Shown here piece by piece: positions 15,243-22,208 of a stretch of DNA of 64,000 bases (position 1 is the stretch's first letter; each line of letters starts with the position of its first letter). Source of the DNA: Enterococcus_D sp050529585 (GTDB lineage Bacteria > Bacillota > Bacilli > Lactobacillales > Enterococcaceae); NCBI RefSeq assembly GCF_050529585.1, contig NZ_CP172882.1, positions 2,294,001 to 2,358,000 of the forward strand, given 5' to 3'. The notes beneath the pieces were generated by a model that saw only the letters and a program-made list of their open reading frames with translations, was not told the origin of the DNA and did no database searches. Position numbers and translations under genes: made by a program.

Positions 15243-15977
15243 TTACGCTTCTGCTTTGATTTCTTGCAACAATTTTTCCATTTGAGGGGTCAATGGATAT
15301 GCAGCCAACATATCTGGCCGCCGCAAATACGTCCGACGTAAAGATTCTTTCAACTGCCATTCTTCAATCAGCTTATGGTTGCCGTTCATTAAAACAGCCG
15401 GTACTTCCATCCCTTCAAAGACCGCAGGACGTGTATATTGCGGATGTTCTAATAAACCAGTCGAATGTGAATCAGTTTGCGCTGAAACATTGTTGCCCAG
15501 TACGTCTGGCAACAAACGAACTGTTGCATCGATCATCACCATCGCACCTAATTCCCCGCCAGTCAGCACATAATCTCCTAATGAAACTTCATCCGTCACC
15601 AAACTGCGGATCCGTTCATCATAACCTTCGTAATGGCCGCAAATAAAAACCAGATGTTCTTCTTTAGAAAATTCTTCTGCCATTTTTTGGTTGAAGGGTT
15701 TCCCTGCCGGATCGAGTAAAATAACTCGTTTTTTGACATGGGGGGTTTCTTTTTCAATGGCTTTCACATTGTCATAGACTGGTTGAACTTTCAACAACAT
15801 ACCGGCCCCACCACCATAGGGATAATCATCGACCGTTTGGTGCTTATTATCCGAAAAATCACGAAAATTCGAGACATTGATTTCTAGTATATTTTTTTCA
15901 CGGGCCTTGCCAATGATCGACTCTCCTAATGGACCATCAAACATTCGCGGAAACAGCGTCAATACATCAATCCGCAT
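15243..15977 (-). CDS. trmD: tRNA (guanine-N1)-methyltransferase
   Basis: 244 residues beginning MRIDVLTLFPRMFDGPLGES. TrmD methylates G37 of tRNAs using AdoMet and prevents frameshifting. The trefoil-knot SPOUT signature is clear: DYPYGGGAGM, VFICGHYEGYDERI, DEVSLGDYVLTGGELGAMVM. The ATG at 15977 overlaps the last 11 bases of rimM, and a GAAGGGTTG site lies within rimM, so the two are translationally coupled. A longer frame from 16004 is not needed. Confidence 0.97.
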   Translation of the reverse strand: MRIDVLTLFPRMFDGPLGESIIGKAREKNILEINVSNFRDFSDNKHQTVDDYPYGGGAGMLLKVQPVYDNVKAIEKETPHVKKRVILLDPAGKPFNQKMAEEFSKEEHLVFICGHYEGYDERIRSLVTDEVSLGDYVLTGGELGAMVMIDATVRLLPDVLGNNVSAQTDSHSTGLLEHPQYTRPAVFEGMEVPAVLMNGNHKLIEEWQLKESLRRTYLRRPDMLAAYPLTPQMEKLLQEIKAEA

Positions 15978-16488
15978 CGTCCAACAACCCTTCTGGAATC
16001 TCAACTTGTACTTGTCCTTTGGCTAAATCGATTTCTTTGACCACTGACTCGATATATGGGATCAAGGCATCTTTTTTGCCTTTGCGTTGGATTACCCACA
16101 CGTCATTGGCCCCTGGTGACAAAATTTCTTTGACTTTGCCGATCACTTGCTCCCCTTCTAAGACCGTTAAACCAATAATGTCATGGTAATAAAATTCATT
16201 CTCTTCAAGTTGCGCTAAATCTTCTTTGGATACTTTTAAGATACCATTGCGAAAAGGTTCAACATCATTGATATTTGGATAGCCTTCAAAAGTCAGCAAG
16301 TCAAAATTTTTGTGCTTGCGATGACCTGAAACGATCAAGTCTAACGCTGGCTGATTCTCACGAAACAAGGTCAACTGTTTGCCTTTGCGGTAGCGTTGCT
16401 CTGGAAAATCGGTTTGAGAGATCACTCGTACTTCCCCCCGGATGCCGTGGGTATTGACGATTTTGCCTACATTTAAATATTCGGTCAC
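15967..16488 (-). CDS. rimM: Ribosome maturation factor RimM
   Basis: 173 residues reading MTEYLNVGKIVNTHGIRGEV, the standard RimM N-terminus, followed by the PRC-barrel part (FYYHDIIGLTVLEGEQVIGK and DALIPYIESVVKEIDL). RimM assists 30S subunit maturation through S19. It overlaps trmD. Upstream the usual neighbours khpA and rpsP are displaced by about 1.8 kb, holding a lipoprotein gene, a membrane protein gene and a tandem repeat. Confidence 0.96.
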   Translation of the reverse strand: MTEYLNVGKIVNTHGIRGEVRVISQTDFPEQRYRKGKQLTLFRENQPALDLIVSGHRKHKNFDLLTFEGYPNINDVEPFRNGILKVSKEDLAQLEENEFYYHDIIGLTVLEGEQVIGKVKEILSPGANDVWVIQRKGKKDALIPYIESVVKEIDLAKGQVQVEIPEGLLDDAD

Positions 16489-16591
16489 ATTCGTTCCTCA
16501 TTTCTTCTGATTTCTCTCCTATTTTAGCATAGGGGATGCTTGAATTCTACCTGCAAAGCGATACGCCAAAGCGGAGCTTGTGAACAAAAAT

Positions 16592-16626
16592 GAACCTTTC
16601 TTCGATCAAACAGCGAAGAAAGGTTC
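16592..16626 (-). terminator. Terminator after the lipoprotein gene
   Basis: A perfect 13-bp stem (GAACCTTTCTTCG with its complement) and a 9-base loop; on the minus strand it is followed by ATTTTTG. It separates the lipoprotein gene from rimM. Confidence 0.8.
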
Positions 16627-16667
16627 ATCCAACATCTTGTCTCCTATTTGCGGTGTACGCAATAAAC

Positions 16668-17480
16668 TCACTGATTCATCGAGACTGCCATCTCTAATGC
16701 TGCAATGGCCTCTTGATGTTCCACAGTATATACCCGCTTGTCTTCTTGCCAAACAACAGTGGTTGCTAGATAATCGTCTTGCCCCATATCGACTGTGATT
16801 TGACCAACACCTGGAACAGGAAGCATATTCTTTTCAAGATATGCGACAACTTCTTTGGCTTTACTGGTAGGATCTTGCTGCTCCTGATTGACTCCTCTGA
16901 CAGTTAGTGACCAATTGCCTTCTTGCCAGCTCAGATAGGTTGACCCTGCAGCACCTTGGCTATAGCCTGTGATGCCATGACCTAAATCAACAGCTTGACC
17001 ACCTTCATCGGCAGTAACATTGACTGCGGCAGCAGCATCATCAACGGAGTCATAGACTTTCGTCTTATAACCAGCAACTGCTGTTTCATTATTCAACGCC
17101 GTATCATTGACAGAAAGCTGCTCATCTAATCCATAATAAAGGATCGATAAATCACTGTCATTGCCATCGGTAGCCGCATTAACGATTTTTCCATCACCGA
17201 CAGATACCTTTGCAGGCAACGTGATATTCGGAAAAGTCTCAGCCAATTGATCAAAGACATTGGCTGTTGCTGTCGTATCTTGGCCACTATCACTTTCCGC
17301 GGTTGATGAAGCTAATGCTGTGCTCGTGCTGCTCGTTGTCATACTTTCACTTGTCTGGGTACTTATTTGTTCACTGGTTGATATATTGGTGGCTTGGGTT
17401 TCATCTGTATCGCCATTGCTGCATGCTGCCAAAGCACCTACAGTCAATAAGGTCAGTAATAATCCAACTTCTTTTTTCAC
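16668..17480 (-). CDS. Putative lipoprotein with Ser/Thr-rich linker
   Basis: 270 residues. The N-terminus MKKEVGLLLTLLTVGALAAC is a lipoprotein signal with the lipobox LAAC, so the mature protein is lipid-anchored at Cys20. A Ser/Thr-rich stretch of about 45 residues follows, then a globular part with AETFPNITLPAKV, YSQGAAGSTYLSWQEGNWSL and VVAYLEKNMLPVPG. I do not recognise a characterised family; such proteins are common conserved hypotheticals in enterococci. AAAGGGGGATTTATT precedes the ATG. It has its own terminator. Confidence 0.85.
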   Translation of the reverse strand: MKKEVGLLLTLLTVGALAACSNGDTDETQATNISTSEQISTQTSESMTTSSTSTALASSTAESDSGQDTTATANVFDQLAETFPNITLPAKVSVGDGKIVNAATDGNDSDLSILYYGLDEQLSVNDTALNNETAVAGYKTKVYDSVDDAAAAVNVTADEGGQAVDLGHGITGYSQGAAGSTYLSWQEGNWSLTVRGVNQEQQDPTSKAKEVVAYLEKNMLPVPGVGQITVDMGQDDYLATTVVWQEDKRVYTVEHQEAIAALEMAVSMNQ

Positions 17481-17517
17481 AATAAATCCCCCTTTGATTC
17501 AAGCATACGCTTACTCA

Positions 17518-17556
17518 AAAAAAATGACAAACAACGTACATCGTCTGTCATTTTTT
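17518..17556 (-). terminator. Terminator after the small membrane protein gene
   Basis: AAAAAATGACA and TGTCATTTTTT arms around an imperfect inner stem; T-runs on both sides allow use in either direction. Confidence 0.75.
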
Positions 17557-17566
17557 CTCATCAAAA

Positions 17567-17824
17567 TTAAAGATTGCTGATCCATTGTTGGATAGATGCC
17601 ACGATATCTTTGAGCCACTGAACAAATTGATTGCCTAGTGTAGATAGATCACCCCAACGGAAATTTTGGGTCCATTCGTTTAATTGTGCCATAATTTCCA
17701 CACGATAAACCCATAATAGAAAGAGCAACAATAAAATGCCCAATGTCCGCCATAAAAATGAGCCGACCTTGTAAATAAAGACCACAATCAGCAAGACCAC
17801 GATCCATGCAATGATTTGTGACAA
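17567..17824 (-). CDS. Small membrane protein, probable TTG start
   Basis: 85 residues from a TTG at 17824, which is preceded by AAGGGGGTGGAG, a near-perfect ribosome binding site; the ATG of the longer frame at 17878 has none. The protein begins with a hydrophobic segment (IIAWIVVLLIVVFIY) and a second one (TLGILLLLFLLWVY), followed by an amphipathic, Trp-rich C-terminus (NEWTQNFRWGD, WLKDIVASIQQWISNL). Function unknown. It is followed by a terminator and preceded by the 147-bp tandem repeats. Confidence 0.7.
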   Translation of the reverse strand: MSQIIAWIVVLLIVVFIYKVGSFLWRTLGILLLLFLLWVYRVEIMAQLNEWTQNFRWGDLSTLGNQFVQWLKDIVASIQQWISNL

Positions 17825-17926
17825 TTGCTCCACCCCCTTAGAAGTATTATCGCAAAAATCAATCATTTTGTCATACATCTCAAGAATGAGAAACGACGGT
17901 TATTATCATTTCTGCGCGTCGGTAGC

Positions 17927-18270
17927 ACTGTTCATCATCTATTCGTCTACGCTTGGCTTCGCCTACAGTCGCTTCTAAACATAGACCGTTAAGAAGGACT
18001 TGCATGTCTTGCTGCGCAAGCCAATCATCGTGATTCGAAACGATGGGTACTACCCTCCCTCCGGTCCGCTAGTACTGTTCATCATCTATTCGTCTACGCT
18101 TGGCTTCGCCTACAGTCGCTTCTAAACATAGACCGTTAAGAAGGACTTGCATGTCTTGCTGCGCAAGCCAATCATCGTGATTCGAAACGATGGGTACTAC
18201 CCTCCCTCCGGTCCGCTAGTGCTGTTCATCATCTATTCTGTCTTGCTTTGCAAGCCAATCATAGTGATTC
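17927..18270. repeat. Perfect 147-bp tandem repeat, two copies plus a degenerate third
   Basis: Copy 1 is 17927-18073 and copy 2 is 18074-18220; by eye they are identical. A shortened, diverged third copy follows (18221 to about 18270), in which the middle of the unit is missing. Each unit contains small hairpins, such as ATCGT...ACGAT around GATTCGAA, CTTGC...GCAAG around a 3-base loop and GGC...GCC. The whole gap 17879-18312 has no gene. The function is unknown; it may be a noncoding structured repeat family or a recent duplication. Confidence 0.9.
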
Positions 18271-18278
18271 ACAGCAAA

Positions 18279-18306
18279 AAAAGCATTCTTTATAAAAGAA
18301 TGCTTT
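18279..18306 (-). terminator. khpA terminator
   Basis: On the minus strand AAAGCATTCTTT pairs with AAAGAATGCTTT and is followed by TTTT. It ends the rpsP-khpA unit only 6 bases after the khpA stop. Confidence 0.85.
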
Positions 18307-18312
18307 CACGTC

Positions 18313-18558
18313 TTACTTGCCATCGATGATATTCAAACGGACTTTCTTGGGTCCGTTGGTTCGAACACCGTAAACGATTGTCCGAATCGCCTTCGCGACG
18401 CGACCTTGTTTGCCAATGATTCGACCGATATCTTCTGGTGCTACGGTAAGATTGTATTCTAAGAAATCTTCTGATTCGACCACATCAAGTTGGATCTCAT
18501 CAGGCTTGGTAACTAATGGTGAAACGATCATTAAGACTAATTCTTGCAAATCTTTCAT
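18313..18558 (-). CDS. khpA: KH-domain RNA-binding protein KhpA
   Basis: 81 residues with the KH signature IGRIIGKQGRVAKAIRTIV near the centre. KhpA, usually with KhpB (EloR/Jag), binds RNA and affects cell division and elongation in Firmicutes. It lies 11 bases downstream of rpsP, its conserved partner. The following rimM is displaced from its usual place. Confidence 0.94.
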   Translation of the reverse strand: MKDLQELVLMIVSPLVTKPDEIQLDVVESEDFLEYNLTVAPEDIGRIIGKQGRVAKAIRTIVYGVRTNGPKKVRLNIIDGK

Positions 18559-18569
18559 CCGAAGTCACC

Positions 18570-18845
18570 TTATTTCTTCGCGTATTTTGCTTCATGGTGT
18601 TTTTTCATAACGCCTTCTTTAGAAAGGATGTTACGAACTGTATCTGAAGGTTGCGCACCTTTAGATAACCAATCAAGAACTAGATCTTCTTTGATTGTTA
18701 CTAGAGCTGGGTCTTGTAAAGGATTGTACGTACCCACTGTTTCGATGAAACGTCCGTCACGAGGAGAACGTGAATCTGCTACGACAATACGGTAAAAAGG
18801 TTTCTTTTTAGAACCCATGCGTTTTAAACGAATTTTAACTGCCAT
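18570..18845 (-). CDS. rpsP: 30S ribosomal protein S16
   Basis: 91 residues beginning MAVKIRLKRMGSKKKPFYRI, the diagnostic S16 start, with VVADSRSPRDGRFIE. It is the first gene of the rpsP-khpA unit. An AGGTG site lies upstream of the ATG, and a clear promoter is at 18880-18908. Confidence 0.97.
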   Translation of the reverse strand: MAVKIRLKRMGSKKKPFYRIVVADSRSPRDGRFIETVGTYNPLQDPALVTIKEDLVLDWLSKGAQPSDTVRNILSKEGVMKKHHEAKYAKK

Positions 18846-18879
18846 TATTTACACCTCCATTGATTTAATCACAAGAGCT

Positions 18880-18908
18880 AGTTTAACAGGTTTTGGGAGT
18901 GGTGTAAA
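18880..18908 (-). promoter_or_regulatory. rpsP promoter
   Basis: TTTACA (18908-18903), exactly 17 bases, then TAAACT (18885-18880) on the minus strand, about 35 bases before the rpsP ATG. The -35 box is part of a palindrome, TGTAAAGA-6-TCTTTACA (18903-18924). Confidence 0.75.
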
Positions 18909-19043
18909 GAGTTTTTTCTTTACAGTTAAATTTTTTTTGCTTTTTTCTCTTTTTAGCCTATGGTTATCTTTTGCCAGAATACAAAATCACGCGTATCATT
19001 AATCTTAGAACATATATATTTGATGCAAGACATTTTATTTGCA

Positions 19044-19072
19044 CTTTTAACTTACTTTTGGTAAGTTAAAAG
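19044..19072 (+). promoter_or_regulatory. Palindrome upstream of the FMN reductase gene
   Basis: Perfect 12-bp arms CTTTTAACTTAC and GTAAGTTAAAAG flank TTTTG, ending 27 bases before the ATG. TTGCAC partly overlaps its left side. It looks like a repressor operator (for example for a redox- or quinone-sensing regulator), or less likely an RNA hairpin. The regulator is not adjacent. Confidence 0.55.
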
Positions 19073-19099
19073 AGTAAACAACACAAGGAGGAATTTTAT

Positions 19100-19651
19100 A
19101 TGACAAAAAAAATTGGTTTTATCGTAGGTAGTTTGCGGGAAGGCTCTTTTAACAAGATCGTAGCCAAAAAATTTGCAGATCTATTGCCTGAAGGCTTTGA
19201 GGCTGTTTTTCTTGAGATTGGTCAATTACCTTTCTATAACGAAGATTTAGATGTAGAAGGTCAAGTACCGGCTGAATGGTCAAAATTCCGACAAGATGTT
19301 CAAGCAGTTGATGGTGTTTTCTTCTTCACGCCAGAATACAACCGTTCTGTACCAGCAGCTCTAAAAAATGCTTTAGATGTCGGCTCACGGCCTTATGGTG
19401 CTAGCAGCTGGGGTGGCAAGCCAGCATTGGTAGTTAGTGTTTCACCAGGTGCGATCGCAGGTTTTGGCGCCAATCATCATTTACGTCAATCTCTTGTTTT
19501 CTTGGATATGCCAACTCTGCAACAACCTGAAGCCTATATTGGCGGTATTACAAACTTGATTGATGAAAATAATGAAATCAAAGCGGATACTGTGAATTTC
19601 TTCCAACTAATCACCGACAAATACATTGAATTCTTCAATCGGTTTAACTAA
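19100..19651 (+). CDS. NAD(P)H-dependent FMN reductase family protein
   Basis: 183 residues with the flavodoxin-like FMN-binding start IGFIVGSLREGSFNKIVAKK and the diagnostic FFTPEYNRSVPAALKNALD loop. Enzymes of this family reduce quinones, azo dyes, chromate or free flavin with NAD(P)H. AAGGAGG precedes the ATG at a good distance. It is a single-gene unit with a palindromic operator upstream and a strong terminator downstream, so stress-induced expression is plausible. Confidence 0.92.
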   Translation: MTKKIGFIVGSLREGSFNKIVAKKFADLLPEGFEAVFLEIGQLPFYNEDLDVEGQVPAEWSKFRQDVQAVDGVFFFTPEYNRSVPAALKNALDVGSRPYGASSWGGKPALVVSVSPGAIAGFGANHHLRQSLVFLDMPTLQQPEAYIGGITNLIDENNEIKADTVNFFQLITDKYIEFFNRFN

Positions 19652-19660
19652 ATAACAACC

Positions 19661-19698
19661 AAAAAGGTGTCGCTCATTTTACGAGCGATACCTTTTTT
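19661..19698. terminator. Bidirectional terminator
   Basis: AAAAAGGTGTCGCTC and GAGCGATACCTTTTTT pair around ATTTTAC, between the convergent FMN reductase and RibD-like genes. Confidence 0.88.
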
Positions 19699-19710
19699 AT
19701 CTTTTACTGC

Positions 19711-20229
19711 CTAATTTGCTGCACGAATATAATGCAATTCCATCAACTGTCCCATTTGGGTGGTATCCGCAAGCTGCAATCGCGAAAGATAGCTACCTTC
19801 TTTAAATAGTCTTTTGCCGGCGCCTAAGAGAACCGGGGCAATTTGAATATACCATTCATCGATCAAATCTGCTTCGAGAATCGGTTGCAACAGTTGCCCG
19901 CCTCCAACGACCCAAATATTTTGGTCTTGATGCGCGCGCAAGAACGTAACTGGATCTTCTTTTATAATCGTTGCATCTGGCAATGGTTCTATCAAAGTGG
20001 TTGAACAAACATAATTTTCTTTTTCTGGATATAGGAATGCACCTGACAGTAGTTTCTTCGCTTCTTGATATGTCTTGCGTCCCATGAATGTGGCATCGAT
20101 CGTTTCAAAGAACGCTTCATATGTTGTTTGCACCCCTGTATCCGTTTCAAACAACCACGCCAAATCGTCTTCTTGATCTGCTAAATAGCCATCCAAACTA
20201 ATAGCACCATAAAAAACAACCTTTCCCAT
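19711..20229 (-). CDS. Dihydrofolate reductase family / RibD C-terminal domain protein
   Basis: 172 residues reading MGKVVFYGAISLDGYLADQE, with ATFMGRKTYQE and NIWVVGGGQLLQ, the fold of the dihydrofolate reductase-like RibD C-domain family (YyaP/YwjB type). The exact substrate is unknown; it is too short and lacks the deaminase half of true RibD, and it is not the main folate enzyme by its motifs. GAGAGGA lies 7 bases before the ATG at 20229; an ATG at 20238 is too close to the site. Confidence 0.88.
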   Translation of the reverse strand: MGKVVFYGAISLDGYLADQEDDLAWLFETDTGVQTTYEAFFETIDATFMGRKTYQEAKKLLSGAFLYPEKENYVCSTTLIEPLPDATIIKEDPVTFLRAHQDQNIWVVGGGQLLQPILEADLIDEWYIQIAPVLLGAGKRLFKEGSYLSRLQLADTTQMGQLMELHYIRAAN

Positions 20230-20268
20230 ATTGATCATCCTCTCTTGTTCACTTTACGATAGATTTTG

Positions 20269-20832
20269 TTAGGTGGTTTTCTCTTGACGACAAATACAAG
20301 TAACCAAATGATCATTGACCATGCCTACAGCTTCCATAAAAGCATAAATTGTGGTGGTCCCAACAAACTTGAAGCCTCTCTTTTTCAAGTCTTTGGCCAA
20401 TTGGTCAGAAATTGCTGAGTGTGTAGGTACTTCATCCACTGTTTTAAAATGATTGATGATTGGCTGATTGTCAACATACTGCCATAAAAATGCCGAAAAG
20501 CTTCCATATTCTTTTTGAATCTTGATCACTTCTTTGGCATTGTGAATCGCCGCTTCAATTTTACGTCGGTTGCGAATGATGCCTGCATCTAACATCAATG
20601 CTTCTACTTTTTCTTCGGTATATCTTGCAACTGTCTGAATATCAAAACCATCATACGCTTGATCAAAATTCGCCATTTTATTTAAGATCGTTTGCCAGCT
20701 AAGTCCAGCTTGATTCATATCCAAGACCAATTTACGGAATAATTGACGGTCATCATATTCGGGTCTTCCCCAAACGGTGTCGTGATAACGTTGCATCAGT
20801 GCATTGTTGATGGCCCAATCACATCGTGTCAT
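20269..20832 (-). CDS. tag: DNA-3-methyladenine glycosylase I
   Basis: 187 residues beginning MTRCDWAINNALMQRYHDTV with WGRPEYDDRQLFRKLVLDMNQAGLSWQTIL, the signature of Tag. It removes 3-methyladenine from alkylated DNA in base excision repair. The zinc ligands are visible (Cys4 near the start; His and Cys in NDHLVTCICRQ at the end). It is 30 bases upstream of the RibD-like gene and on the same strand, and is divergent from the GntR-ABC operon. Confidence 0.95.
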   Translation of the reverse strand: MTRCDWAINNALMQRYHDTVWGRPEYDDRQLFRKLVLDMNQAGLSWQTILNKMANFDQAYDGFDIQTVARYTEEKVEALMLDAGIIRNRRKIEAAIHNAKEVIKIQKEYGSFSAFLWQYVDNQPIINHFKTVDEVPTHSAISDQLAKDLKKRGFKFVGTTTIYAFMEAVGMVNDHLVTCICRQEKTT

Positions 20833-20887
20833 GACAATATCAGCTCCTTTTTTAGCTATTTTATCATAAAACGCTTTACTTTCACTA

Positions 20888-20910
20888 GTGTACTACGTAT
20901 ACTAGTACAC
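20888..20910 (+). promoter_or_regulatory. Operator of the GntR (YtrA-type) regulator
   Basis: GTGTACTA and TAGTACAC flank CGTATAC, 23 bases before the GntR gene start. Such AGTGTA/TACACT-type palindromes are typical of YtrA-subfamily GntR operators, so autorepression of the regulator-ABC operon is likely. Confidence 0.7.
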
Positions 20911-20933
20911 ATAAACGAAAGGAGCTGGTAACC

Positions 20934-21320
20934 ATGGTCACGATCAACAAGACCAGCAGCAAGCCTTATTATGAACAATTGGTATTAAGTATCAAAGAAG
21001 ATATTGTCAATGGGGTTTTACAGGCTGGGGATCAAATCCCCTCTGTTCGGGAAATGGCTAAAACGCTGTTGATGAACCCAAATACAGTCAGTAAAGCTTA
21101 CAAAGTGCTAGAAACGGAGCAAGTTCTAGTCACGATCAAAGGCAAAGGTACCTTTGTCCAAGAAATCAATAATTTGCCTAGAGATGAATTACGGATCCAG
21201 CAACTCAAAGAACGGTTGAAAGAATTCGTGATCGAGGCTAGGCACCTGCAACTCAGTATACAAGAAATCACGGAATGGCTAATCACTTTTGAAGAAGAAC
21301 TGGGGGGAGAACCACAATGA
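20934..21320 (+). CDS. GntR family regulator, YtrA subfamily
   Basis: 128 residues: a winged helix-turn-helix (ISNGVLQAGDQ-like region, QIPSVREMAKTLLMNPNTVS) followed by a short helical C-terminus. This short form without a large effector domain is typical of YtrA regulators, which repress a downstream ABC transporter. The last bases overlap the ABC ATPase start (ATGA). AAAGGAGCTGG precedes the ATG, and a palindromic operator lies upstream. Confidence 0.93.
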   Translation: MVTINKTSSKPYYEQLVLSIKEDIVNGVLQAGDQIPSVREMAKTLLMNPNTVSKAYKVLETEQVLVTIKGKGTFVQEINNLPRDELRIQQLKERLKEFVIEARHLQLSIQEITEWLITFEEELGGEPQ

Positions 21321-22198
21321 AGATCGAACACCTAACAAAAATGATTGAGCAGCAAACCATCTTAGAAGATGTCAATTTCACTTTAGGCCGAGGGGAGATT
21401 GTGGGTTTGATCGGCCGAAATGGTTCAGGGAAAACCACTTTATTTCGAACGATCGCGGGGCACTATCTACTAGACGATGGAGAGATATCCATCGAAAATC
21501 AACGTTTGGATCTCCACCCGCACTTCAGGGAACAGATTTTTTATATTGATGAAAAAGAAAACTTCTTAAATGCCTATTCATTAAGAAAAATCAATCAATT
21601 TTACCGGCTGGCTTATCCACAATTTGATCAAGATCTATATTTGGAAACCATGCAACTTCATGGTTTACCCCTCAACCATTCCTACCGTCGCATGTCCAAG
21701 GGAATGCAAGGGTTATATAAAATGATCTTGGCAATTGCCTCCAATGCACCCTTTTTATTATTAGATGAACCTTTCGATGGTCTTGATGTGATCGTGCGTA
21801 AAAAAGTTGTTGGTCTATTGTTAGAAAATCTGGGTGAAAGCCAACGGACTGCATTGATTGCTTCTCACAATTTAAATGAATTGGAAACAATCATTGATCG
21901 GGCACTATTGATCAAAGGCAAAACGATCGAAGCCGATTATCGCTTAGAAACTTTGAGGGAGAATGCCCGCAAAATCCAATTGGTCTTTCGCAGCAAACAA
22001 GTACCGCCATTGATCAAACAGCATGCGAAATTGATCCAGAAACAAGGGCGGGTCTTGGTGGCATTGTTTGAACACTATGATCAAGGATTGGCCGATGATA
22101 TCCGCCGTTTAGATCCTTTATTGTTTGAAGAACTCCCACTGACACTAGAAGACTTGTTTGAGGCCAATCTTAGCCGAGAAACATTGATGAAAGGATAA
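21317..22198 (+). CDS. ABC transporter ATP-binding protein
   Basis: 293 residues. Walker A GLIGRNGSGKTTL, a Q-loop region, the signature RMSKGMQGLYKM (a YtrB/BcrA-like variant of LSGGQ), Walker B PFLLLDEPFDG and the switch His in ASHNLNEL are all present. The C-terminal about 80 residues are an accessory extension. Together with the membrane protein encoded 10 bases downstream it forms an exporter of the kind often linked to cell-wall antibiotic or stress response. The substrate is unknown. Confidence 0.93.
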   Translation: MKIEHLTKMIEQQTILEDVNFTLGRGEIVGLIGRNGSGKTTLFRTIAGHYLLDDGEISIENQRLDLHPHFREQIFYIDEKENFLNAYSLRKINQFYRLAYPQFDQDLYLETMQLHGLPLNHSYRRMSKGMQGLYKMILAIASNAPFLLLDEPFDGLDVIVRKKVVGLLLENLGESQRTALIASHNLNELETIIDRALLIKGKTIEADYRLETLRENARKIQLVFRSKQVPPLIKQHAKLIQKQGRVLVALFEHYDQGLADDIRRLDPLLFEELPLTLEDLFEANLSRETLMKG

Positions 22199-22208
22199 AG
22201 GTGACCCT

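Noticed and set aside
15293..15646. A 117-codon plus-strand frame opposite trmD
   Set aside because: Antisense shadow of a conserved gene.
18147..18329. A 60-codon frame in the 147-bp repeats
   Set aside because: It follows repeat sequence without ribosome binding site and would run through the khpA terminator.
18903..18924. TTTACA-containing palindrome before rpsP as a Pho box
   Set aside because: Only one TTTACA fits the -35 position of a normal 17-base-spaced promoter; the 11-base periodic copies seen at pstS are missing.
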